From Halarsenatibacter sp964630835 (GTDB lineage: Bacteria; Bacillota; Halanaerobiia; Halanaerobiales; Halarsenatibacteraceae): DNA of 17,801 nucleotides. This document shows, one piece after another, positions 1 to 6,946 of this stretch. The notes under the pieces were generated by a model. The model was not told where the DNA came from, searched no databases, and saw nothing but the letters and a program-made list of their open reading frames with translations. How positions within the stretch are numbered: position 1 is the stretch's first letter; every line of letters begins with the position of its first letter. Location: the NCBI GenBank assembly GCA_964630835.1, contig CAZVZM010000038.1, positions 1 through 17,801 of the forward strand. The letters run 5' to 3'. The position numbers and the translations under genes were made by a program.

Positions 1-1
1 T

Positions 2-1438
2 AAGACGATAGATGGCCAGATACTGGAGGTGCTTTCCGAGGACCAGATCGAGAAGCTGCTGGAAGCATCCATGGAAATCCTTGAGAGAACAGGGGTAAAA
101 TATCACGATGAGGAAGCTTTAAATATAATGGAAGATGCGGGCTGTTATGTAGATGGTGAGCATGTTCGTATCCCTTCCCGGCTGGTAGAAGAAGCAATAG
201 ACTCCGCCCCCCGCAAAGTTACACTGACCGATAGCAGGACCGGAGAGCGTGTGATGGAGCTGGCCGGCAACAATGCTTATTTTGGTACGGGTTCAGATAC
301 TCCATATTTTAAAGATCCTCGCAGTGAAGAAAGGATCAAAACCAGCAAAGAGACAGTTGGACTGGCTGCTAAAACTATAGATGCTCTGGATAATCTGGAT
401 TTTGTAATGTCACTGGGTATAGTTCAGGATGTGCCTCAAGATGTTTACGATAGACATCAGTTTCAGGCCATGGTTGAGAATTCTTCTAAACCCATAGTGA
501 TAACTGCTAACGACGCCCGGGGTTATGCTGATATTATAGAAATGTGCGAAGTGATTGCTGGTGGGGAAACTGAGCTAAAAGAGAATCCTTTTATGACTCT
601 CTATGCTGAACCGGTTTCTCCCCTGCAGCATAGTGAAGATGCGGCTCAAAAGCTTATGCTGGCCGGAAAAAAATCTCTGCCTGTGGTATATACTCCTGGA
701 ATAATGGCAGGAGGCACCATGCCTGCTACTCTGGCAGGGACTCTGGCCACAGGTATGGCTGAAAACTTGAGCGGTATGGTTTTAAATCAGCAGACCAATC
801 CCGGCAACCCATATATAATGGGCGGAGTCTTTACTATCATGGATATGAATACAACAGTGTTTTCCTATGGAGCTCCGGAACTTCATTTAATGGAAGCAGC
901 TCTGGCAGATATATCTAACTATGCTGATATTCCCATGTTTGGCACCTGCGGTTGTACCGATTCCAAAATAGTTGATGAGCAGGCAGGTATAGAACTCGCC
1001 CTGTCTATAGTGACAACCGCACAGTCGGGTGCTAATTTAAACCACGATGTTGGTTATATTGAACACGGCAACTGCGCATCCCTGGAAAATCTGGCGATCA
1101 GCGATGATCTCATAGGTTTTGCCCGTCGAATCGTTGAGGGGATCGACGTCACACCGGAAAAACTGGCCACCGACATAATTGATAAGGTTGGACCGGGTGG
1201 ACACTTCCTGGGCGAAGAACACACTATGGAAATGTTCAAGGAGGAAACCTGGTATCCCGACCTCTTCGAACGCAAATTTTACGAGAAATGGGAGGAAAAC
1301 GGGGAGAAGACCCTCTACGATAGAGCTCATGAGAAGGTTCTGGATATTGTGGAAAATTATGAACCTGAACCTTTGCCCGAGGCGGTAAGTAAAAGGCTGG
1401 ATGAAATTGTGGAACGGGCTGAGGACGAAATGCTTTAA
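2..1438 (+). CDS. MttB-superfamily (trimethylamine/betaine-type) methyltransferase, 5' end cut by window
   Basis: Member of the MttB superfamily, whose characterised enzymes move a methyl group from a quaternary or tertiary amine to a cobalamin-bound corrinoid protein in the cytoplasm. The family C-terminal block is intact: a GPGG motif near residue 387 (counting from the GTG at 29), followed by an HT-containing helix and a W-Y/F-P stretch; an NHDVGY motif lies near 337-342. The reading frame is open to base 2. The GTG at 29 is unlikely to be the start, because GGAG abuts it with no spacing and the upstream codons continue the N-terminal alignment with the other two paralogues, so a few codons are probably outside the window. 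There is no in-frame TAG, so this is a non-pyrrolysine member; known ones include MtgB (glycine betaine), MtpB (proline betaine) and MtcB (carnitine). The substrate cannot be read from sequence. Its corrinoid partner may lie upstream. Confidence 0.9.
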   Translation, partial: KTIDGQILEVLSEDQIEKLLEASMEILERTGVKYHDEEALNIMEDAGCYVDGEHVRIPSRLVEEAIDSAPRKVTLTDSRTGERVMELAGNNAYFGTGSDTPYFKDPRSEERIKTSKETVGLAAKTIDALDNLDFVMSLGIVQDVPQDVYDRHQFQAMVENSSKPIVITANDARGYADIIEMCEVIAGGETELKENPFMTLYAEPVSPLQHSEDAAQKLMLAGKKSLPVVYTPGIMAGGTMPATLAGTLATGMAENLSGMVLNQQTNPGNPYIMGGVFTIMDMNTTVFSYGAPELHLMEAALADISNYADIPMFGTCGCTDSKIVDEQAGIELALSIVTTAQSGANLNHDVGYIEHGNCASLENLAISDDLIGFARRIVEGIDVTPEKLATDIIDKVGPGGHFLGEEHTMEMFKEETWYPDLFERKFYEKWEENGEKTLYDRAHEKVLDIVENYEPEPLPEAVSKRLDEIVERAEDEML

Positions 1439-1526
1439 TTATTTCACAAAAATCATTAAGTCTGCTGCAGTTTAGCAGAAAATAAAATAGTTGGACGGGA
1501 GATTTTTTGGAATGCCGGAGACGGGT

Positions 1527-1629
1527 AGGGGGATTGTTTTGAGTTTTCATTTAGAAATTCTATAATAATATTGGATTGGATATTCGGATGAAATTTCGGC
1601 TTAAATTTTATACTCATAGCAATCCCCCT
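1527..1629. repeat. Long imperfect inverted repeat, MITE-like or large hairpin
   Basis: AGGGGGATTG at 1527-1536 is matched by its exact complement CAATCCCCCT at 1620-1629. The match continues imperfectly inwards for about 15 more bases on each side (a TGAGT block faces an ACTCA block), giving arms of about 25 bp around an AT-rich loop of about 50 bases. No target-site duplication is obvious. It could be a remnant of a miniature inverted-repeat element or an RNA structure in the 3' region of the methyltransferase transcript. Confidence 0.5.
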
Positions 1630-1652
1630 TTATCCTTTTAACCCGCTTCACA

Positions 1653-1680
1653 TTAACTGTTTATAATTCATTATTATAAT
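1653..1680 (+). promoter_or_regulatory. Possible sigma-A promoter for the QueG-like gene
   Basis: TTAACT at 1653-1658 and a perfect TATAAT at 1675-1680 are separated by 16 bases. This would start transcription near 1687 and leave a leader of about 170 bases before the gene at 1855. The -35 box matches TTGACA at only four of six positions, and the region is AT-rich, so chance is a real alternative. Confidence 0.35.
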
Positions 1681-1774
1681 TTGTCTTCAGAAATACACAT
1701 ATTCGGAGCGTATATGGCAAATTTTGACTCCCAAAATTTTCTGTCTGACATCTTAACTGCCAGGAATAAGCATA

Positions 1775-1799
1775 TTTATTAAAGTCAAATTTTAATAAA
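1775..1799. promoter_or_regulatory. Perfect 9-bp inverted repeat, possible operator
   Basis: TTTATTAAA (1775-1783) and its exact reverse complement TTTAATAAA (1791-1799) are separated by seven bases. The site lies 56 bases before the start of the QueG-like gene and downstream of the possible promoter, where a repressor site would be effective. The arms are pure A/T, so coincidence in AT-rich DNA is possible. Confidence 0.3.
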
Positions 1800-1854
1800 A
1801 TTCAACTACTTATGTGGAAATGAACAAATTTTTAACTTTAAAGCAGGTGATAAT

Positions 1855-2622
1855 TTGCAAAATGCTAAAGAGGAATTGAGCAAGCTTGTGAGAGAGAAGG
1901 TTGAAGAAAACAATAAAAAAAATGACATAAATACCAGCTGGCGCAGCCCGTTAACTGGAGCTGCTGATGCAGAGGATGACCTGTTTCCCGAGTTGAAAGA
2001 GGCTGTTAGCCTCGATCACATGCTGCCGAAAGATATGTTACCTGAGGCACGTTCGGTCTTCTGCTATTTTTTACCTTTTGAGTCCTTTATCCCGGAGTCA
2101 AATGCTGGTGGAGACATTGCCTCGGAGACCTGGGCAAAGGCTTATCTGGAAACAAATAATCTCATTGGTAGAATAAATAATAGCCTGCAATACAGAATTG
2201 AGGAGATGGGGGGACGGGCTGAATTTGCTTCCGCCACCCATAATTTTTCGCGAGAGGAATTGATAAGTTTTTGGTCCCACAAACACGTGGCCTTTATTGC
2301 AGGTCTGGGGAATTTTGGAGTTCACAAAGTTTTTATAACGGAAAAAGGCTGTGCAGGTAGACTGGGTAGTATAGTTACTGATTTAGAGATGCCAGCATCA
2401 GAAAGGCCGGAGCAGGAATTTTGTCTGGCCAGGGCAGATCAAGAATGCAGAAAATGCATCGAAAATTGTACATTTTCAGCTTTGACCGATGAAGGCCTGG
2501 ACAAAGAAAGGTGCTACCAGATCTGCTTAAGAAGTAGCAATTATTACGAATCAGAGGATATGGATTGCTGTGGAAAGTGTACGGTTGATACCCCCTGCAC
2601 TATGGAGAACCCGGTAAAATGA
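1855..2622 (+). CDS. QueG-like 4Fe-4S protein (short, probable cobalamin-binding fold)
   Basis: A 255-residue protein related to the iron-sulfur/cobalamin family of epoxyqueuosine reductase (QueG) and reductive dehalogenases. The diagnostic central stretch AGLGNFGVHKVFITEKG (about residues 149-165) and the following RLGSIVTD block match this fold. Cysteines follow in two groups, C190/C198/C201/C205 and C220/C224/C238/C239/C242/C248, enough for two 4Fe-4S clusters. It is shorter than true QueG (usually well over 300 residues), so a tRNA role is doubtful. Beside corrinoid-type methyltransferases, a role in handling or reducing a corrinoid is an attractive but unproven idea. The start is a TTG preceded by AGGTGAT; no better start lies nearby. 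Confidence 0.75.
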   Translation: MQNAKEELSKLVREKVEENNKKNDINTSWRSPLTGAADAEDDLFPELKEAVSLDHMLPKDMLPEARSVFCYFLPFESFIPESNAGGDIASETWAKAYLETNNLIGRINNSLQYRIEEMGGRAEFASATHNFSREELISFWSHKHVAFIAGLGNFGVHKVFITEKGCAGRLGSIVTDLEMPASERPEQEFCLARADQECRKCIENCTFSALTDEGLDKERCYQICLRSSNYYESEDMDCCGKCTVDTPCTMENPVK

Positions 2623-2726
2623 GGACAAATAATAAGCACAGGATCAGTTGTCATGAAAGGATGCTATATACCAGGCAGCAGAGGAAAAAATTTATTGGAG
2701 ACACAGCCTCCTGGTTTGATAAGTAA
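2619..2726 (+). CDS. Possible 35-residue protein, overlapping the upstream stop (ATGA)
   Basis: A short open frame whose ATG overlaps the TGA of the QueG-like gene in an ATGA arrangement typical of translational coupling. A GGAG at 2604-2607 lies 11 bases upstream, somewhat far for a ribosome binding site. The predicted peptide is basic in the middle (TRQQRKK) and ends FIGDTASWFDK. I recognise no family. The overlap suggests it could be a real small gene, but an ORF of this size can occur by chance; it may also be a leftover of a longer gene. Confidence 0.25.
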   Translation: MRTNNKHRISCHERMLYTRQQRKKFIGDTASWFDK

Positions 2727-2821
2727 GTAATAAGATAAACAAAGCTCAAGCAAAATTTAATTTATAATTTTGAAGAGAATCATTTTGATAGCCCTCCCTA
2801 CAAATATTGTGGTTTATGTAA

Positions 2822-2862
2822 GGAGAACCTTTCTGGATTTGAAAGGTTCTCCGATTTTTTTT
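2822..2862 (+). terminator. Strong intrinsic terminator
   Basis: A perfect 12-bp stem, GGAGAACCTTTC (2822-2833) pairing with GAAAGGTTCTCC (2841-2852), has a seven-base loop. After GA comes a run of eight T residues (2855-2862). This is the clearest Rho-independent terminator in the window, and it closes the unit containing the QueG-like gene about 200 bases after its stop codon. Confidence 0.93.
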
Positions 2863-2897
2863 ACAATTCGAGAGAGTGAGAGATATGTGGGCAAACC

Positions 2898-2934
2898 ATA
2901 TTAATATTTTGAACAAAGATGATTGAAATTTACA
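2898..2934 (+). repeat. 37-bp exact repeat, copy 1
   Basis: This stretch begins ATATTAATATTTTGAAC and ends GATTGAAATTTACA. It is identical over 37 bases to 8436-8472, while the sequence on both sides differs. The copy lies just after the intrinsic terminator and about 200 bases upstream of the racemase-like gene. Both copies are in the same orientation in non-coding leader DNA, which points to a shared regulatory site or the trace of a duplication. Confidence 0.85.
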
Positions 2935-3134
2935 TTATATTTTGAAGATATTAATGATACACTTAAGATAATCATTGATTACTACAGGACTTTTTTCTAA
3001 TATGCACAGGAAATGAAATAACTGTCATCATTTTTTCTTTTTACTGATGAGTATGAAAGTGGTATATTTTGGGGGTTATCATAGGGGAGTATTAAAACAA
3101 CAAAATTGTTTTAAATATTTTAGGAGGGATAATC

Positions 3135-3926
3135 ATTTTTCATTATCAAAATCGAGATCGAGATTTAAATCACATTAAGGCCAGAGATGGACATACGTGT
3201 TACGGGATGGGATTAGGAATTATTGTGCTGGATGATGTATATCCTGGTTTTCCTGGAGATGTGCGGAATGCAAGTGCCTTTCCCTACCCTATTCAATATG
3301 AAATTGCTGAAGGAGTCAGTACTTACACCCTTATATGGGAGGAGGATAAGTCTCCCTGCAGAGAACCGATACTGAATTCGGCAAAAAAATTGGAAAACAT
3401 GGGTTGTAAAGCGATTGCAGCAGAATGTGGATATTTTGCGTATTTTCAAAAAGATGTAGCCAATCATGTAGATATTCCGGTTTTCATGTCTAGTTTATTA
3501 CAGGTTCCTTTTATCCAGCGAATAATAGGGCCTGACAGAAGTGTGGGTATTGTGTGTGCTCAGAAAAAGTTTTTAACTGACGAACATTTAAAAAATGTTG
3601 GTATAAATTTAGATAGTAATTATACCATAGCCGGGGCTATGGATGAATATAACTGTGAGGAATTTGACAACTTATGGGACCACGAAAAAAGACCTGAAGT
3701 TCCCGAGGCCTATTACGATAGAGCTGAAGAAGATATGATAAATTTATGTCATGATTTTTATGAAAAAAACCCTGGTATTGGTGCATTGATGTTAGAATGC
3801 ACGGGAATGCAACCTTTCGCTCGAGCTATACAGAGGGAAGTTAATCTTCCTGTGTTTAGCTGGGGTACTCTTCTGGATTATGCTTATTCCGTAATAAATC
3901 ATAGAGAATATTATGGCCATGTCTAA
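3135..3926 (+). CDS. Asp/Glu/hydantoin racemase superfamily protein, probable AUU start
   Basis: A cytoplasmic protein of the aspartate/glutamate/hydantoin racemase superfamily, which uses a pair of cysteines for proton transfer. Both candidate cysteines are present, in AAECGYF (C98 from the proposed start) and MLECTGM (C222). The first ATG is at 3207 with no ribosome binding site. The frame is open upstream with no ATG, GTG or TTG, and a strong TAGGAGGG (3121-3128) sits six bases before an in-frame ATT at 3135. Starting there adds 24 residues (FHYQNRDRDLNH...) that flow naturally into the conserved YGMGLGIIVLDD strand, giving 263 residues. The alternatives are an ATC at 3132 or a shorter protein from 3207. 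The next gene, an ABC binding protein, is 231 bases away. Substrate is unknown; an amino-acid or hydantoin-like derivative would suit the catabolic setting. Confidence 0.8.
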   Translation: MFHYQNRDRDLNHIKARDGHTCYGMGLGIIVLDDVYPGFPGDVRNASAFPYPIQYEIAEGVSTYTLIWEEDKSPCREPILNSAKKLENMGCKAIAAECGYFAYFQKDVANHVDIPVFMSSLLQVPFIQRIIGPDRSVGIVCAQKKFLTDEHLKNVGINLDSNYTIAGAMDEYNCEEFDNLWDHEKRPEVPEAYYDRAEEDMINLCHDFYEKNPGIGALMLECTGMQPFARAIQREVNLPVFSWGTLLDYAYSVINHREYYGHV

Positions 3927-4157
3927 AAACGACAGGAAATGCTCTCTTTAAGCAAATTTTAATTAGAGTATATTTAAATTATTAGCATGATTAGCAACCA
4001 AGAAAAATATGCTCCTTCTGCTTTCAATTTTGAATTATGTTCGAGTTCACAGTCATAATGATTGTATCTATCAGTAAAATTTAATAAAGCTTTTTTATAG
4101 ATATATTTACAATTTAAAATAAGGAGAACCAAACTATTTTTAAAGGAGGCAAAAATT

Positions 4158-5696
4158 ATGAGATTATGGAGACAAAAGTTGTTTATTTCTATCATTTCGG
4201 TTGTTGTAATTTTAATGTTTTCGGCTTTGTTTGCGGAAGCTGAAGCAAACATGGAGACTTTAAAAGTTAGAGCCCGGGGTGGATATGACATCGAAACACT
4301 TGATCCGGCTTTTCTGATGGGAAATGAAGAACACAATATTAATTTAGCTATATTTTCTCGCCTGGTTGAATTTGACCATAAGAATCCTGAGGAATTGAAG
4401 CTGGATGCTGCTAAAGAATTTGAAGTTAGAGAAGAGGGAACAGAAATTTATTTTGAGCTCAAAGAAGGCATTGAATTTCACGAAGATTACGGGGAAATGA
4501 CTGCTGAAGATGTAAAGTTTTCTTTTGAAAGATTTGTTGACCCGGAGATTGATTCTCCTTACAGGGAAGATTTTGGTCCACTTCAGGAAGTTGAAATAAT
4601 TGATCGTTACAGGGGCAAAATCATCCTTTCTGAACCCTATCCGGGACTTCTCGAAAGGACATTACCTCTTTTTAGTGGCGCAATTTTAAGCAAAGAGGCA
4701 TTTGAGGATAAAGGGCAGGATGAGTTTGCCACCAATCCGGTTGGGTCCGGCCCCTATAAATTTACAGACTGGCAGCCAGGAGAAAAAATTGTCCTGAGCG
4801 AGTTTGAAAATTATCATGGAGAAAATCCGGAATTTTCACAGATAGAAATCTATCCGATTGAAGAAGAGGAAGCTGCAGAAATTGCCTTTGATACCGGTGA
4901 GCTTGATGAGACAAGGATTTCTCTTGAAGCCCGGGATAGATATAAGGAAGAGCCTGATGTATCCGTACATGAACTAAACATGCTGCGTTTTGAATGGCTG
5001 GGTTTCAATCATATGCAGTCTCCCTTTGATGATCGGAGGGTGCGTAAAGCAATTAGGTATGCTGTGAATGTGGATGAGGTTATTAGAGGAGCTTATGATG
5101 GAGCTGCTCGCAGAGCAAATACTTTAATCCCTCCTGAAGTAACAGGGCACTGGGAAGATGCCCCTGAATATGAGCAAAACTTAGAACGAGCTAGAGAATT
5201 GCTGAAAGAAGCGGGTTATGAGGATGGATTTTCCACGGAACTGGCTAGCTATGCTGTGCCGGTGCATCTGACTGCTTCTCAGATCATACAACACAATTTA
5301 GCTCAAATTGGCATAGACGTACAAATTAACACATTGGAAGGCGGAGAGTTTTATGAAGTGGTGAGTGATACCTCATATCCCGGTATGCACTTTATGGGAT
5401 ATTCTATGGTTCCTGATCCAGGCTACTGGACGGAATGGTATTCTGCTGAACAAATAGGCAGCTGGAATTATTTGCAGTGGGATCATGAAGAGTTTAATGA
5501 GTTACATCAACAGGCAAGCGTAACTGTGGATGATGATAAAAGAGAGGAAAAATATATTAGAATGCAGGAAATAATGGATGAAGAGGTTGCTTTCGTTCCT
5601 ATTTCCTATGATGCTGCCTTACAGGTGGCAAGAAATCCGATAGACCCCGCTTATCTCTTCCACTACACCTTATATAAAGAATTTGATGTGAAGTGA
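4158..5696 (+). CDS. ABC transporter substrate-binding protein, family 5 (dipeptide/oligopeptide/nickel type)
   Basis: A 512-residue extracytoplasmic solute-binding protein of the SBP_bac_5 family. It begins with a signal peptide: basic residues, a hydrophobic stretch to about residue 25, then an Ala-rich AEAEA cleavage region. There is no lipobox cysteine, so it is predicted to be released or held by other means rather than be a lipoprotein, which is unusual for a Gram-positive-type cell but expected if there is an outer membrane. Family landmarks include TAEDVKFSFERF, GSGPYKFTDW (about 196-205) and the C-terminal AFVPISYD. A strong AAAGGAGG lies eight bases before the ATG. No permease or ATPase gene follows; the nearest candidate partner is the permease start at 17765. 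The ligand cannot be deduced; peptides, betaines and opine-like compounds are all bound by this family. Confidence 0.93.
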   Translation: MRLWRQKLFISIISVVVILMFSALFAEAEANMETLKVRARGGYDIETLDPAFLMGNEEHNINLAIFSRLVEFDHKNPEELKLDAAKEFEVREEGTEIYFELKEGIEFHEDYGEMTAEDVKFSFERFVDPEIDSPYREDFGPLQEVEIIDRYRGKIILSEPYPGLLERTLPLFSGAILSKEAFEDKGQDEFATNPVGSGPYKFTDWQPGEKIVLSEFENYHGENPEFSQIEIYPIEEEEAAEIAFDTGELDETRISLEARDRYKEEPDVSVHELNMLRFEWLGFNHMQSPFDDRRVRKAIRYAVNVDEVIRGAYDGAARRANTLIPPEVTGHWEDAPEYEQNLERARELLKEAGYEDGFSTELASYAVPVHLTASQIIQHNLAQIGIDVQINTLEGGEFYEVVSDTSYPGMHFMGYSMVPDPGYWTEWYSAEQIGSWNYLQWDHEEFNELHQQASVTVDDDKREEKYIRMQEIMDEEVAFVPISYDAALQVARNPIDPAYLFHYTLYKEFDVK

Positions 5697-5747
5697 GTAT
5701 ATTTAAAATAACCCTAAAATTGCTATATAAAGATGAGAGGTGAGGCC

Positions 5748-6848
5748 ATGAAAAAAAGCAGAATAAGAAAACTCTGTCGGATTATGCGAGATGAAAATAT
5801 TGATTATGTATTTCTATCCCCGGGTTCCAATTTTTATTATCTCACTGGAATAGATCTCTTTGCTGATGAGAGGTTTCGAGTTATGATTATCGATAATAAT
5901 GGCAAAATTGTCCTGGTGATTCCGAAGCTGGATAAAGCAGAAGTGGAGAAAAGTAATTTTCTGGATCAAAAAGAAAATAGTAAAGCAAAATATTGGAGCG
6001 ACACGGAGAATCCACAGCGAATACTTAAGAGTGTTATTAGCAGTCAGTCCAGAAAGGTTGCAGTTGAAGGCAAAATCGAATACAAGAGTTTTGCTAAAAT
6101 GAAGCCTTTGCTCAAAGAATCAGAAATAATATTAGCTGATGAAGTGATGAATAGGCTCAGAGTTACAAAAGAGGAAAAGGAAATTTCATATCTTAAAAAA
6201 GCGGCAGAAATTGCCGACAGAGTCGGTGAAAGTATCCAGGATTTTATTGCTGCTGGTGTGAGTGAAAAGGAACTCAGTCATGAAATTGAATACAGATTAA
6301 AATCCTATGGGGACGGGAAACTGGCTTTTTCTCCGGTTGTTGCTGCTGGACCCAATAGTTCTTCTCCTCATAATCTTCCTGGTGACTACAAAATTAAAAC
6401 TGGGGATGCAATCACCCCTGATTTCGGGTGTTTATACAATAATTACTGTTCGGATATTAGCCGCACTTATTTTCTTGAGCATGTAGAGCAACAAAAAGCT
6501 GAAATTTACGAAATAGTTAGGGAAGCTCAAAAAAGAGCGATAGAAAAAATACAACCCGGAGTTGAGGTGGAAAAAGTTGATCTCGCGGCTAGAAATTTTA
6601 TAGAAGATAAAGGCTATGGAGATTATTTTTTGCACAGAACAGGACATGGGGTAGGACTTGATTATCACGAAGAACCTTACGTCAAAAAGGGCAATAAGAG
6701 GAAATTGGAGCCAGGTATGGTTTTTAGCGTTGAACCTGGTATTTATTTGCCGGAAAAATTTGGGGTGAGAATAGAAGATATTGTTGTGGTTAGAGAAAAT
6801 GGGGCTGAAGTCCTGAACAAACTATCTAAAGATCTGGTTGTAATATAA
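5748..6848 (+). CDS. M24-family metallohydrolase (Xaa-Pro dipeptidase/creatinase fold)
   Basis: A 366-residue cytoplasmic pita-bread enzyme. All five metal ligands of the metallopeptidase branch are present: D225 and D236 (in DFGCLYNNYCSDISRTY), H300 (TGHGVGL), E329 (VEPGIY) and E343 (GVRIED). It is therefore expected to be an active two-metal hydrolase such as an Xaa-Pro dipeptidase, rather than a creatinase, which lacks these ligands. The N-terminal half is the usual creatinase/prolidase N domain. I chose the ATG at 5748 (MKKSRIRK), preceded by GAGAGGTGAG, over the in-frame ATG at 5733, which lies before this binding site. It follows the binding-protein gene by 51 bases, so the pair may import and cleave proline-containing or related compounds. 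It could supply proline or a methylated proline to the neighbouring catabolic genes; that link is inference. Confidence 0.9.
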   Translation: MKKSRIRKLCRIMRDENIDYVFLSPGSNFYYLTGIDLFADERFRVMIIDNNGKIVLVIPKLDKAEVEKSNFLDQKENSKAKYWSDTENPQRILKSVISSQSRKVAVEGKIEYKSFAKMKPLLKESEIILADEVMNRLRVTKEEKEISYLKKAAEIADRVGESIQDFIAAGVSEKELSHEIEYRLKSYGDGKLAFSPVVAAGPNSSSPHNLPGDYKIKTGDAITPDFGCLYNNYCSDISRTYFLEHVEQQKAEIYEIVREAQKRAIEKIQPGVEVEKVDLAARNFIEDKGYGDYFLHRTGHGVGLDYHEEPYVKKGNKRKLEPGMVFSVEPGIYLPEKFGVRIEDIVVVRENGAEVLNKLSKDLVVI

Positions 6849-6946
6849 CGAATCGAAAACCGCAAGACCCGGGGTAATTTATCTTGTTTGTTAGGTTTTG
6901 TGCCAGGAGATGTATAATAGAAATTATACAGCTAAGGGGACTGATT

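Larger units (their letters stand above)
1439..1854. other. Intergenic spacer with inverted repeats, no gene
   Basis: This 416-base AT-rich spacer holds no convincing coding sequence on either strand. It contains a weak 6-bp hairpin (TCTGCT at 1461-1466, AGCAGA at 1474-1479) with no T-tract after it, so not a good terminator. It also contains a long imperfect inverted repeat (1527-1629), a possible promoter (1653-1680) and a perfect 9-bp inverted repeat (1775-1799). Each of the last three has its own entry. Confidence 0.6.
2727..3134. other. Intergenic region: terminator, 37-bp repeat and leader of racemase-like gene
   Basis: This 408-base spacer contains a strong intrinsic terminator (2822-2862) and the first copy of a 37-bp repeat (2898-2934). 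About 200 AT-rich bases then lead into the TAGGAGGG ribosome binding site at 3121-3128. I see no gene and no convincing promoter, although one is expected because the terminator isolates the downstream genes. Confidence 0.6.

Noticed and set aside
2787..2880. Peptide reading FDSPPYKYCGLCKENLSG across the terminator, with a CxxC pair
   Set aside because: The frame has an upstream stop and no start codon, and it runs through the hairpin of an obvious intrinsic terminator, so the CxxC is best taken as chance.
3974..4336. Minus-strand open frame of 120 codons covering the leader and start of the binding-protein gene
   Set aside because: It overlaps the signal peptide region of a well-supported plus-strand gene, has no good binding site and its composition looks like antisense of AT-rich DNA.
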